Positions 1-12,900 of a stretch of DNA of 64,000 nt are shown piece by piece (position 1 is the first letter of the stretch; each line of letters opens with the position of its first letter). Under the pieces are notes generated by a model. It did no database searches and was not told the DNA's origin. It saw only the letters and a list, made by a program, of their open reading frames with translations. This DNA is from Fratercula arctica (taxonomy: Eukaryota; Chordata; Aves; Charadriiformes; Alcidae). The DNA lies in the NCBI GenBank assembly GCA_947846985.1, contig CANTUZ010000005.1, positions 19,564,389 to 19,628,388 of the forward strand, read 5' to 3'. Position numbers and translations under genes: made by a program.

Positions 1-811
1 TTGCTGTATCACATGGGCTGAAAGTCACCTCCAGCAAGCTAAGACGAAGCATATAAGACATTATCGACACAACTTAAAACAGAATTCAGCTTAGATGACT
101 ACAGACAGATGAAGGAGCTTTTATAAGCTTATATATCTGAGCTGACTGAAACGTCTTAAATTCTGTTTCACTGACTTCTTACGCTTAAAAACTACAATTA
201 GCCTTAAGTATGAATCAGAATGAATTTTTAAAATAAAAAAACAATTACACTTCTGCCACTTAGAATCTCAAAATTTTGTTTTGAGCACTTTTTGGGGAAA
301 TATTAATTTAAATATTATTTTACATTATTTTATGATGTACTGGTATGAGCATGAGCACCACTAATGGACACTGCTTAATATACTCAATTCTGATTAGGTT
401 CATCTACACAGGAATACTTCTATATACTTTTGCTATAATCAAATTCTGAATAATTTGAAAAAATGAGAGAGAAGCAAAAGATAACAGCAGTTGCAGTTCA
501 TCAATTATCAAGCCAAAGGGAAGGATGACTTCAAACCTAGCCTTAATACAAAAAAAAAAAAAAAAGAGAGAGAAGACAGAAGAGAAAGAAGAAGAAAAAG
601 GAAAAGGAAAAAGAAGGAAAAGGAAACAGAGCAGTTAGGCTGAATAAGAGATAGCTGAAATACACAAATTTACTAGTTCTGTTTGTTCCCTAATATGCTG
701 CAAAAATAAATCGCACTGCATAGCTAGCATGACCTTGCAGTGATAGTATTAATGATTTATTTGATAGGCTTTCTGACAGCAGCCAGAAAGATACAGTTGT
801 GTTTAACTGCT
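1..811. other. Partial intron 24 of MUC2
   Basis: No coding exon recognised; the sequence expected after exon 24 (beginning with the rest of a Pro codon and a further Cys-rich D3 segment) is not present. The only notable element is a purine tract at about 547-632. Confidence 0.6.
547..632 (+). repeat. Poly-A followed by GA-rich purine tract
   Basis: A run of A's passes into mixed AGA/GGAAA units with almost no pyrimidine for about 85 bases. This is simple-sequence DNA, possibly a decayed retroelement tail, inside intron 24. Confidence 0.7.
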
Positions 812-817
812 ACTCAC

Positions 818-974
818 GGCATATATCAGGAGTTCTCCAGAAAACACAGGCCTGAGCCTTGGTACATTCTTGAGCATATGCAGCAACTGCAGAACAGAAG
901 CACTCACAATCTCCACCACTGTCACAAGAGCAGGCATCATGAACACAAGCTTCATAGAACGGAGTCGGGTCCAC
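818..974 (-). CDS. MUC2: MUC2 exon 24: C8 domain of D3
   Basis: Residues 1067-1118 plus one base, phases 0 to 1. Acceptor CCCCAACAG, donor GTGAGT. Encodes [20 protein letters not shown] then [17 protein letters not shown] and FWRTPDIC. This cysteine-dense part of D3 belongs to the region that forms intermolecular disulfides in VWF and MUC2. No further exon could be found between 1 and 811; the next should lie outside the window. Confidence 0.92.
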
Positions 975-3900
975 CTGTTGGGGAAAGTAATGATGCCCCA
1001 GTCCATCTCCAAATTAGTTTTCAAACTAATAAGCTTGAGATATCTCTTGAGATACGGGAATTGAGCTGGGCAGGAATGAGAATTTTTCTAAGAATTACCA
1101 AATGAAGTTTTATCTCCCACCAAGCTTTGCCACCCAAGTGGTGAGCAATATCAGAAAGGCTGCACTTCACAGCCAATATGAAGCGTAGAATTTTGTGCTT
1201 GCCAGTTTTTGGAGTTTATCCAAGAACACATTAGCAAAAAATTTCCACTTTTTTGCTTGGGACTGCAAGGGGAGAAACTTAGACTGGATTTTAGCCAGTG
1301 AAGGAATCAACATAGAAACACATATTAAGTTAATTAAATTGATAGCTCTTTGTGAATTTTCCACTGTCAGTTAAGAACAAACTGTTGTTAACATTACCAT
1401 ACTTCATAAAAGAGACAAGAAATAGAGAGGAGTGCTCTCCGTGCACTGTGCTCTGGAAGCTGTGGGCCTGACATAGGCTATGCTATGACAATTTGGAGGC
1501 ACAGTACTAGCAGCTAACCCTGCCTAAACTGTGTGATGTCAGTGGTTTCCAAGAACATCCCTTCTATGGGTTGAATATTACAAAGAGCAGTGGTCACTTC
1601 AACCGCCACCTTTCAAGTACAGTATGCATTTCTGTCAGAAGAGGGGTCTGAGGCCTTTCAGAACTCGCGGTATTGACATCTCAAAAGATATGGTGCAACT
1701 GCACACAGACCTATTCAGGCTAGAATTTGGAACCTAGCTTACACAGCAGTAGCAGTGAAACTGTGGTGATGAATATGGGTTTGTGCAGCCAGGGCTGACA
1801 CCACTACAAGTCCCATTGCCACAGTTACTTAAACTATTTTGACTAAGGCTAGCTGAAAAGTGCTGACACCTGTAGCTGTACCGAAGAATTAAATGAAAAT
1901 CAGTCTATTTACTGATCTCTTCATTCATTTCTGATGATCTCTCTGCTTCTGCGCTAATAGAAATGCATTGTGCTGTCCCATCACTTCCTGCCCTCTACAA
2001 ACCTTGGAGTGACAAATTTTGAAGACTTCGCTCCGGATGATACTGCATTCTTTCTCTGCCCAGGACTTCCGATGCGGTTTCACATCACAGGGCTTAATCT
2101 CTTCTGTGACATCTGGGCACATGGAAGACTGTTTCCAGGAATTCCCAAACTTCAGAGCATTAGTCTCCTGCAGCCCGTTCCTTGTTGTAAAGTCATTGTT
2201 AGACTTGTCATCAAAGTTGCCACACAGACCACACACTTTGCCCTAGAAAAGGAAATTAACATATACACAGCTTTTAAATATGGAAGTGGGAAACAGACTC
2301 CAGTAAAGTAAGAACAAAACATTGACATTAGAAAGGACAACTGACTTTGTGTAAATAATGTATTTTCATCTTTACTTGCAAATCATTTGTACAGAAATTA
2401 AACCTTTATCTGTCCGTGTACTCAGCTGCCATGTCTTCCCTCCTTGACACCAATTATACTCAGTATATTTCCGTGTCTCTGTGGCGACCGTTCATCCAAC
2501 TTATAGCACTAAAGAGTGGATAAGTCTCTTTCAGCCGAGAAGAATTAATTTATTTCCCATTCTTCTCAATTTATCATAACTCAGCTATTAATATAAGCCT
2601 GAGGGAATTTCAATCTGCTTAAAACTGGTTTTATTAAAAGTTTTTAACATAATGAGCACCATTTCTTCATCCATGGAAAAAAAAAAAATGACAGGGACTC
2701 ATTTTTCTTGAAAGAAAGAATTTACCAGTTTACCCACAATAGTGAATTTTTGGTAGTGCTATTTAAGGTACATCAGCCCCCTCAAGCAACACTATGTTCC
2801 TGTTTATATAACCCCGCACCTCCTCATTCAGCCCAATGAATTCAGTACTCTGTAATTCAGTATGCTGGTTTTCAGAAATCAGAACCATCTCCATACGTTG
2901 CATAGAGAGTTTTATTTTAACTCAGGGCTGAGATTCCATGCAGTATCCCCTAAATTACTTTGGATGTTTGGCTCTTAATATTCACAAACTCAGAATGCCT
3001 TAGATATCTAGCTTTATTGCAATCATATGCTATACATCCTCTGTAATGCATTGTGATGGACTAAGGAACTCCAATAGCACCTCTGCAAACTGTGATAGTA
3101 ATAATGCAAGCTAATCATCAATGTGCAGAGGACATAGGAATTAAACACAGAGTCAGACTAAAAGAGCATTTATGTTTCCTTATCTCATTTATCTATTCGT
3201 ACTACTACTTCAGAAAAAGACAGACAGGTCCTAACTTTGTAATCAGGGGTCAGCTTGATGAAAACAGTAGTCTTCTTATCCCAGATAAGCATCACACCAT
3301 TGCTGGCCTCAATAACAAGGTAGAGGCCTACTGTCCTGTTCCAATATTTCACATCATCACCGTTATCTCGTTGAATTTCTTTATAATCTTTGTTCTCCAA
3401 TTTCAGTTCAGTTTTCTGAAACATAAAAAGAGAAATATTGTAACACTAACTTTTATGATGACATAAAATATGAGACGCTCATAATAATACAACTCATTCT
3501 GAAATCAATAGCTCAAGGTCTGGGATGATATTCCAAGATGACAGAGAGTGGTGTAAGTATCTTTGTTTGAGAGAGGTTTCAGTACCTGAGAATCTACACC
3601 TTTACAGATTAATCTGATAGGGCCTCTAACCTTTACCTTGTTATAACTGCTTTTAGGGATGTGGCTTTGGAGCATTACTTTTTTTGAAATACTTGAATAC
3701 TGATATATACGCACTGAGTATCACTACTCACCCCTAGAAAAATTTTAATAGCTTTTGAGCAGGTGACTCCTGTAGTTCCACAAGGGACATTCTCTGTGAT
3801 GATACTGAACGAGCCACTGGAATTTTTGTCACCACAAAAATCCTATTGAAAAAGGAAAAAATTAGCATAAGAAAATTAGGTAGAATATTTAATTTCTAGT

Positions 3901-6900
3901 TCAATATAATAATAATTACAATAATTTAAATTTCTACATTGTATAAATTGTTACCGCTGCTTCATGTGTGAAATCCTACACACATATATTTTTATAGACA
4001 CACGAACATATACACATACATCTCTATATATATATAAACAGTTAATACAGTCTTGTGTGTGGCAAACCCTGGGAAACAAGTGGGACAATAAAACAAAATG
4101 AAGAATATATCTTTAAATATAAACATCTTTGTTTTGTAAACTTAGAATTTTGATTTATTTCACAACTGATAATGAGCTGTTAGCTCTCATAAAGTAGTCC
4201 TGTTACATGCAATTAATGACCACTGTATCAGAAAAAAACCCCACTCACACAGCTTGCCTGCACTGAAAATACAGTATTTATCCTGGCAGAATGTGTAAAC
4301 AGCACAGGAACAGTGATGGCAGGCAACAAGGAATGACAAAACCAAAGAGAAAAGTAGATCTTCCAGGCAATAGAACATCATTTCAGCCCTCCTGATGAGC
4401 ATTACCTGAGTAGCCACATATTCACAACTCCCATCAAAGTCATAGAACTTTCCATCAAAGGTGATATAATGGCCACTTCCATATATCATACAAGTCCCAT
4501 AGCACACATCTTTAGTGCAGCTCCAATCTCCTTTTTGGCAGGTACTACAAGAGAGCAGAAGAGCTGAATTTTCAGGTCTCACCAAGAGTGTGCTGTTTGG
4601 AAAACTGCAGAACAAACCAAGCAGCTACCTGATACAACATGATAACGTACACAATACCCATTTCAGTGTTACAATGTCTCAAGTCTCAACTTCAATAGTT
4701 TAGCCTGTTTTTAAGCCTATAAAATGATTTTTAACTCTGTCCAGCTACATTTTTTAGATCTGATAGCTTTTATATTTAAAAAATGAGTGCATTTTCCCAA
4801 TAAGAAATGCCTACTGAAAACAGAGGTATCTATTACCCCAATATTTTGAGCATAATCTGTACTTTGTCAGATAGCAAAAAGTACGCCTGAAAATATAGGT
4901 TTATACTTGCAACCATAGCCACTGTAGTACATAAGCCAGTGTAGTATATAAGCCTAGACATGACTACTAATTTACTGCATACAATATATTCTAGAAGAGA
5001 GTACAAAATTATAACTTACCAGGTGTTGCAGTCCACTGTTATCTTCTCTCCAGGAGAATATTGCTGGTTGTTATGACTGCATGGGCAGTCCTTCTCCTGA
5101 ACACAGCCCCCTTTCCCATCATCGAATAGACCTTCAGGACACACACAGCCTGAGACACACTCTGCCTGGAACTAAAGAATATAAGGAGATATTGTTACTT
5201 TAGGAAAAATCATTCCTTTTTTCATCCACCACTTCATAAGCACTCTGGTAAAAACTGCATTTATAACCAGACAGCCTAATATTAATTAGTTTTATAAGGT
5301 TTTTCTTTCTAGGTTTCTAAAGTTTTTCTTTTCTTTTTTGATTGTCTAAGAACCCAAATCGTATTTCACTTGGGAGGTACAACTCTACTGAAGACACAAT
5401 AAAAAGAAAATGGAGAGGGAAAACGTAAGGGGAATCGTCATGAAACTGGCAACAGAGTAATATCATAGAGGAGAAAAGAAAGGAAAATTAAACCAAAGAG
5501 AAATAAACTGTTAAGATAACTGCATTTTCTATGTTGCGCTGTCATTTAAAGAATACAGAATAAAGGGAACATAACATGGAGAAAATACATACATGATCAG
5601 TTCGACGAGTATGACAGCTAATTTGTACAGGCATTTGCGAAGTCCACTTTGGGGATGTGTTGCAGTCAAAGTACATCTTGTTAGAAGAACATTCTGTTGC
5701 ATCTGAAAGGTATATTGTTGGTTCAGATGAATCAAGAAAAGGCAAAAGAAATGTATGTGAATGGTGGTAGCTACTGAAAAATCTCAGGGCATGCCTGTTC
5801 GTATGAAAAAAAGAGGCTTGGTGAAGACAGAACGAAGTGAAAATGCGTAACTGTTTCACATAAAGAGAAAAAAAAATATTCAAAACAAATAAGTGAAGAA
5901 TTCAAATGCAAAGTGTAGGTTTGTGTTTGGAGGTTGCATTATGGTTTTCATTTTATTTTACTTTATAGAATGTCACTTACTTTTCCTTCTTATCATCACT
6001 GAAGTACACTGGATCTTTGCATTTCGGCAAACACTAGAAAAAAAGTGAAGTAAGTAGAAATTAAAAAAAAAAGTAAGCTCAGTGTCTTCAATTCAACCCT
6101 AACGATTTGTTTATATAAATTTGAGAGTATTTATCAGAGATGTCCTGCATATTTTTCTACTGATATTTCAAGATGAACTCTATTGATGTGAACTCATGAA
6201 TTTTCACTTGGAGAAAAAGCGTAGCAAGATTTTAGGCACAATGACAGAAAGGTTATGTTCTAAGGAATGACAGCTATTCTATTAATCCTTAATACTATGC
6301 TTTTTGATGACTCAGGAAACAGATAACAATGAGACAGATACTAATGATAATTTAAATCAAAGCCTTCATTTGGATACACAGTCTATTTTCATGCCTATTC
6401 AACTCATATGCTGGAAATTTATTAGTCTGTGTGCTTCATCTGCTGGATGAGGGAAGGAAGTATTTCAGAGTTTGCACTGATGACTCATGCAGCAAACAGT
6501 TGTCAGAGTCTATGATAAAAATACTAGAATTGTTAAAGTTGCTTTCAAAAGCCTATGTACAGTAAACACTTATCAAGGGGACCTTCCTCCAGTGGAAAAC
6601 AAAAGCAATCTCTCTGACAGAGAAAGAAACAACAACGTAACTTTATAGCTGGCCTTTTATCTTCTGTTTACTTCTCTGCTCAACAAAGCCCTATTAACAA
6701 TGCAGCTTCATAGTAACACTTATCTTTGAAGGCCAGTACTCACACCTCCAAACAAAGCTGCACTTCTCAATTATTAATAAATTACAGTGCAACAGGATGA
6801 TGCTTTGCTCAGCACGAAGATGGTGTGAAACACATTACAAATGTTCATCAAAGCACAAAAAGAAGCTGAGCAGCTTACATCCAATAAGCAAATTTTAAAA

Positions 6901-9900
6901 GGGCTTTTATCCCCACGAACAAGAAGCCACAACAAAACATACCAACGCTCTCCATCTTTTGTGACATATTCCCCTGGTTCCAGGTATGATCCCTTGTAAT
7001 AACATGGGCACTTGGAGACGGGCACACAGAAACCCTGGTTATCCAAGTATGTATTATGTGGGCAGCCACAGCCATCCACAGGAGCAAAGTCTTGCAAGCA
7101 ATGCTTTTCACCATCAGCAAGGGAACGGCAGGTTTGCTGGCACATTGTAAGATTGTAAAGGAAGATTTGATTTCCTGGGCAGGCAGACACTTCACTAGCT
7201 GGAGGGAAAATAAACAAACTGATAAATAAGGGATGCGGGATCGCCAATTTAACCTTGACATTTCTGTTTTGGTTTCTTTGGCTGTGCAGCATGAAATGGT
7301 AAGTACAAAAATATTATAAGTCACAAGTAATGCTAGCATAACTTTGTTTACTAGTTGAAGACTTCTTTTTAACTGCTACTATTAGTTTCTACTTTCATAC
7401 CCATATTTGTTTCACATACTGATAATCAGAGAGAGAGTATAATATAATAAACTCCTCGTCTCAACAATACTATGCTGTTGATGAAACACAAGCACAATGA
7501 TAAAAAAAGACACTGATAAGCAAAGACAATGTAAAAGCCTTGATGGCTGGGATTCCATTAGTCAAAGATAGAAATAGCATTATTATTTAAATCGGGGAAA
7601 GAAGGTGAAAGTGAAAAATATTGCTTTCTACTTTTAAATATGTCATGAAAAGATGACAGCTAAAGAATACAACATAAATTAGCAAGCATTATAAGCATTG
7701 TCTCTTTAAGTTCATTAGACATTTCTAAGGTACTCCAAATCCCTTATCTTTGAGATCACTGACAACCAAATTCAGAAAGAACCTGCTTATTTCTTGTGGC
7801 TAATTAATTTCACAGGGATTACAGTTCCACTACTTACTGCAGACACTTTTTCTCCAGCCTCCCAGTATGATCCCTTTGAAAGCACAGGCTCTTGAGTAAG
7901 AGGACAAGGCAGCACACAAGCATTCTTCATTGTCTTCGCAGAGGCAGGTGTCATATTTACATTTCTGAAAAAAAGAATGAAAGGGTCAGTAAGCCCACAG
8001 AAAACCAATGGGCAACTGCAACTCAGTTGCTATGAAATATCCTGTGTCCTTTTTCTGACGTTGTTTTTATTAATTCCCAAGATCAGAGAATAATGTAAAG
8101 AATGAACAAAGACCAGAGACTGAAAGTGCTAGTCCGTTTCATACACAAGGAAAATGTTTGGATGCTTATCCTAACCTAAACCAAGCCTCTTGAACCTTTG
8201 AAAAGTAGCCAGCCTCCTACAAACACCTTTTGTGAAGGATTCTCTGCTCTGGTGAGACCCCACCTGGAGTACTACATCCAGCTCTAGAGCCCTCAGTATA
8301 GCAAAGACATGGACCGGCTAGAGCCACAAAGGTGATCAGAGGGATGGAACATCTCTCCTGTGAGGACAGGCTGAGAGAGTTGGGGCTGTTTATCCTGGAG
8401 AAGAGAAGGCTTTGGGGAGACCTTATTGAGGCCTTTCAGTACTTAAAGGGGCTTGTAAGAAAGATGGGGACAAATGTTTTAGCAGGGCCTGCTGTGATAG
8501 GAGAAGGGGTAATGGTTTTAAACCAAAAGAGGGTAGATTTACAGCAGATACAAGGAAGAAATTTTTTATGCTGAGGGTGGTGAAACACTGGAGGAAGTTG
8601 CCCAGAGAGGTGGTGGATGTCCCATTCCTAGAAACGTTCAAGGTCAGGTTGGATGGGGCTCTGAGCAACCAGTTCCAGTTGAAGATGTCCCTGCTCATTG
8701 CAGGGGGGTTGGACTAGGTGACCTCTAAATGTCACTTCTAACCCAAACTATTCTATGACTCTGTGATTCTATGATTTTGATACCATTCTCTCTCAGTTAC
8801 AACTTAGAAATGCAGAGATCCATAAAAATTAAAAATTGTAATGGCAAGGTATTAACCAGATGTATGAAGATCTTCAGAAAATTTGAGCTAAGAGTGAATT
8901 CCAGGCATGAGCAAAGACTTAGGAATTTCTTCTTTTTTTGCTCAGGTAAGCCTCACTTACCACTCAATAGTGATAAGCACAGGGGAAAAAGAAACTATGG
9001 AGATTCTGGCATGAAAATTATTTGGTGTTACATTCCAACCAATGCAGGAAACAATATTTTTTTTTTAATGACTTAATAGCTACTAATGTGTAAGGGTAGA
9101 CTTAAACTTTCTGTGCACCTCTTGAATCTTCTTTCCAGTTCAAATATCCAGTCCAATAAAAAAGTACATTAAATACCAAACATAAGAAGCCAGAAGAATA
9201 AATTTTTTCTTCAGCAGCATTCCATAAGAATCTCATCATAGGAGATACTTTGGATGCATGCTATGTTGCCTCAGGTAATTACTGCAAAAACCTCACCTTA
9301 TGGGTAAGCTACTCAGTAATGTCTCAAATGTTTGAACAATCATAAACGTCTACATTCATCCGTCTGAAATAAAGCAGTACTAAAAAGAGTGCAAGATTAC
9401 AATACCTTATAGTATTCTGAAGGATCAATGACTAAATGACATCTTGCAAAAGGACCCTCTGGGTTTTTCAGCAAAGAACACCAATGCTCAGCGTAATTTG
9501 CTGCAAAAAAGGAAGAAAAAAGAAATTTTATCATCATATTCATTACGTTCACTTATCTTCCTTGTGCCATGTCTAGTTATGTTGTCACATAAATGCTACG
9601 CAATAATACAAATGAGAGAACTATGTGCACTTTGGGGAGTGGAGAAACTACATGCATTCACTGTACATATATTTCTATTCTCTGATTCAGTTATTTAGCA
9701 GTAGACATGCAATCATAAAATCAAAAATTGTATCTTACTGCTCCAACTTGTCTACGTGGGATTGTGACAGCCCTTTCCATTTGGGGACCATAAAGGTAAG
9801 TTAAACATAGTGATAATTAATACTAGGAAATACAAGCTGCCTTTGAGGATAATATAAATTAATGACCTTGCTTCTCTATCTTCCAGCTCAGGATTCCTCT

Positions 9901-12900
9901 GCAATCACCTCCTAAACTTTCATTTCAGTTCGATGGGAAATCAGTGCTCGCATGTATACATACTTGTAGAAATTAATTTGACAGTCGTCTAAAAAACTTC
10001 AATGCCACACTACAACTCTTACACACCTGTTGCAGTAATATATAGCAATGCCGCTCATTCTATCAGAAGCCAACCATCTGACTTATTAGTGTGCTTACCA
10101 CTTTCAATACTGAGACTGCAGGGGTCTTCCAGCTTTTCTACCTGGTCTGTACAGGTGGACTGAGCTTTCCAGGTGTTAGCAAAGGCAGACCCTGTAGCTT
10201 CTACCAGCCCACTGCTTGTTTTAAAGTCATCACCTTCCATGCCATTAAAGTTTCCACAAAGACCTATTGAAAAGCAGGTAAAAATTTTACGTAATTATTA
10301 CTCATTTTCATTCTAAAAGGTCAAAGGGAAAGGAACAACTGATCACAAACATCAGAAACAGAACTTCATACTGATGATTATTCCACCTCAATATTAATGC
10401 ATACTATAGGTACTGAAGATTTAGGAGCCCTATTTTAAATCTTTAACCTCTTAAGAAGAGTAGTCTTCATGCAGATATCTGTGCCTCAGGGGATCACTCC
10501 CCTAACCTGTATTTTTTATGCTTTCTGATGATAGTAAAACCACAAAATGCACCAAAAGCTTGGTTTTGTGGATAGTTAAAAATCATACTGAATACAAAAT
10601 TAAGGGATATTCTAAGAAACGTTCATGTACTGGCACCAGAGTGATAGGTCACTTCAATATGAAATAATAAAAATGCATTTCTAGTTTGCTTGAGTCAGTT
10701 CTCTTCCACTATTTTCGTTTCTGCTTTTAGTTTCCTTCTCTTGAATCAGTAAGTAGCATAAACTTTCACTCATGTAAAGAATAAATAATGCTTCAGCTGT
10801 GGAACAGCATGGCTTTGCTTTCCCTTTGAATAGACACTTGCCTTGAAGTTTTCCTTGAACTGATTGATCCACAGTCACAAACAGCTGCATGACTGGTACC
10901 AACTGGATCTGCAGCTGAAGCCCAAAAGAAGTTTGTACAATAAGGTAGTAGGAAGATGGCTTGAATACTGAGAAGCTGGCTGAAAAACAAAACAGGAACT
11001 GTGCAGTAAACACACACATAGGCTGCCGAAAGAAACACCACTTCTTAGATTCTAAGGCATCACCTGCCATGAAAACTCTGAGATTAGGATCAAATTGTCG
11101 ATTATTTTCCTCTAAAAATCGCTGACCAACTAGATGCAATGCTGGTCCCCACTAACTTAAGTTGAATACCTATAAAGACTCATCCCTGGGAATAGAATCA
11201 AATTCAGATTTTTTTGCAATACAGCTTCAATACTAACTCATTGATGCTGATTAATCTGAAGAGCAAGAGATTTTCTGAGAAAGTATTATCCCAGCACTGT
11301 TGCACACAATAAGTAATAGACATGTCTCTACAAGCCAATACATAGCTAAATACCACTACTTATAAAACGTTGGATGCTTATACGTAAGTTAATCAAGCCA
11401 TTATAGAAAATCAGAAGAACTGACATACAAAATCAGCATAGTGGAGGAATCAGGCTTCCTAATTAGAATCATAAAATCATAGAATATATCAAGTTGGAAG
11501 TGACCTTAACGATCATCAAGTTCAACTCCATGCTCCTCACAGGACTACCTAAAACTAAACTACAGGTCTAAGAGTGTTGTGCAGATGCTCCTTGAACTCT
11601 GACAGGCTTGATGCCGTGACCACTTCCTTTGGGACGCTGTTCCAGTGACTGACCACCCTCCCAGTGAAGACCTTTTCCTAATGTCCAATCTGAACTTCCC
11701 CCAATGCAGCTTCATACCATCTCCTTGTGTCCTATCGCTGGTCACCAGCGAGAGAAGATCAGCACCTCTCCCTCTCTTGCTCCTCTTGAAGAAGTTGTAG
11801 ACCGTGATATGGTAACCCCTGAGCCTTCTCTTCTTTTCTCTAAACTGAACCAATCAAGTGACCTCATCTGCTCCTCACAAGATTTGCCCTCGAGACTTTT
11901 CACCATCTTGGTCACCCTCCTCTGGACACTCCAATAGTTTTACCAAATAGTTTTACTTTAGCTTTACTGAAGTCCAAAAAACCAACATCTACTGGCTAAC
12001 CAATTTTTTATAGCAAATTTATTATTATATGCTCTATTTATCTATTTAATCTATTTATTAGATGGTCTATTTTATTGCCTAGAGCACTTAAATTTCTCTA
12101 AACTTTCAGCTACACACTGTAATTGTTTTTGTGCAAGCATTCATGAATGTATCATCCCATGAATACTTATCCTTTCAGATAAAGTATTACTTACTTGCAA
12201 GTAACTTGCCATCTGCAGATAGGATGGTAAATAAGAAACAACAAACACTGTGTCAGTGTGCTGCCTGAACATATCTAAAAAGGAGCGATAAAGAGAAATT
12301 CTACGTTCCTTTCAAAAGTTGCTCCCAGAGCTCACAGCTGCTGTTTGACAGTGACTTTCCACCAGAAGTTAGGCTCCTAAATTAGGTGATCTGAGTCAGC
12401 CTCTGAAAGTATTTGTCTAAATCCACTGATTATATAAAAAGATGCTGATGTCTCAAGTGAGCTGGGAAGATGAGAGAGTGCTACACAGCGCATCCTTCTT
12501 TCCTGCCCTGGTTTACCAGAAAATACAGAAGTTACCTTCTGACATGCTTTTTTCCCACAGGAAAAAAAAAAGCATGGGGAAGAAGTGAGGTGGGAGCAAC
12601 AACCCTGAGCCTCACCATGACTGAGAGCCAGGACATGCCTACACTATGTAGCCAGATTTGGAAAGTGCTGAATACCCCTCTTTATAGGGAGGTTAAGTTA
12701 TCTGCTTTAAATTTATGCCATGACAGTTCCTCCTTCCCAAGCTACACGCTGAAGTATATTCAAGGTGTATGAAAAAAGTGAAGGACATATTTTTTCAACC
12801 ATCTGCTGTATACGGAGTCAGTCTGCCCATGACATTCTCAGTGATGACTATTAAATCACATTCATCCCCAAGCTGTTCCAGAATCTGAACAAATTTCATA

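Noticed and set aside
1..811. A further MUC2 exon 25 inside the window
   Set aside because: No acceptor followed by the expected Cys-rich D3 sequence was found on the minus strand.
1970..2311. 113-codon plus-strand frame
   Set aside because: Antisense shadow of MUC2 exon 23; no family resemblance.
4187..4615. 142-codon open frame on the minus strand taken as one protein
   Set aside because: Only the part matching 4,406-4,544 is conserved; it is MUC2 exon 20 with splice sites on both sides. The rest is intron.
10840..10844. Possible sequencing error hiding a normal GT donor at exon 12
   Set aside because: GCAAGT after AAG is the known strong GC-donor consensus, so a real GC-AG intron is the simpler reading. 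It is still listed for checking.
10681..11139. 152-codon minus-strand frame as a separate gene
   Set aside because: It is MUC2 exon 12 read through into both flanking introns.
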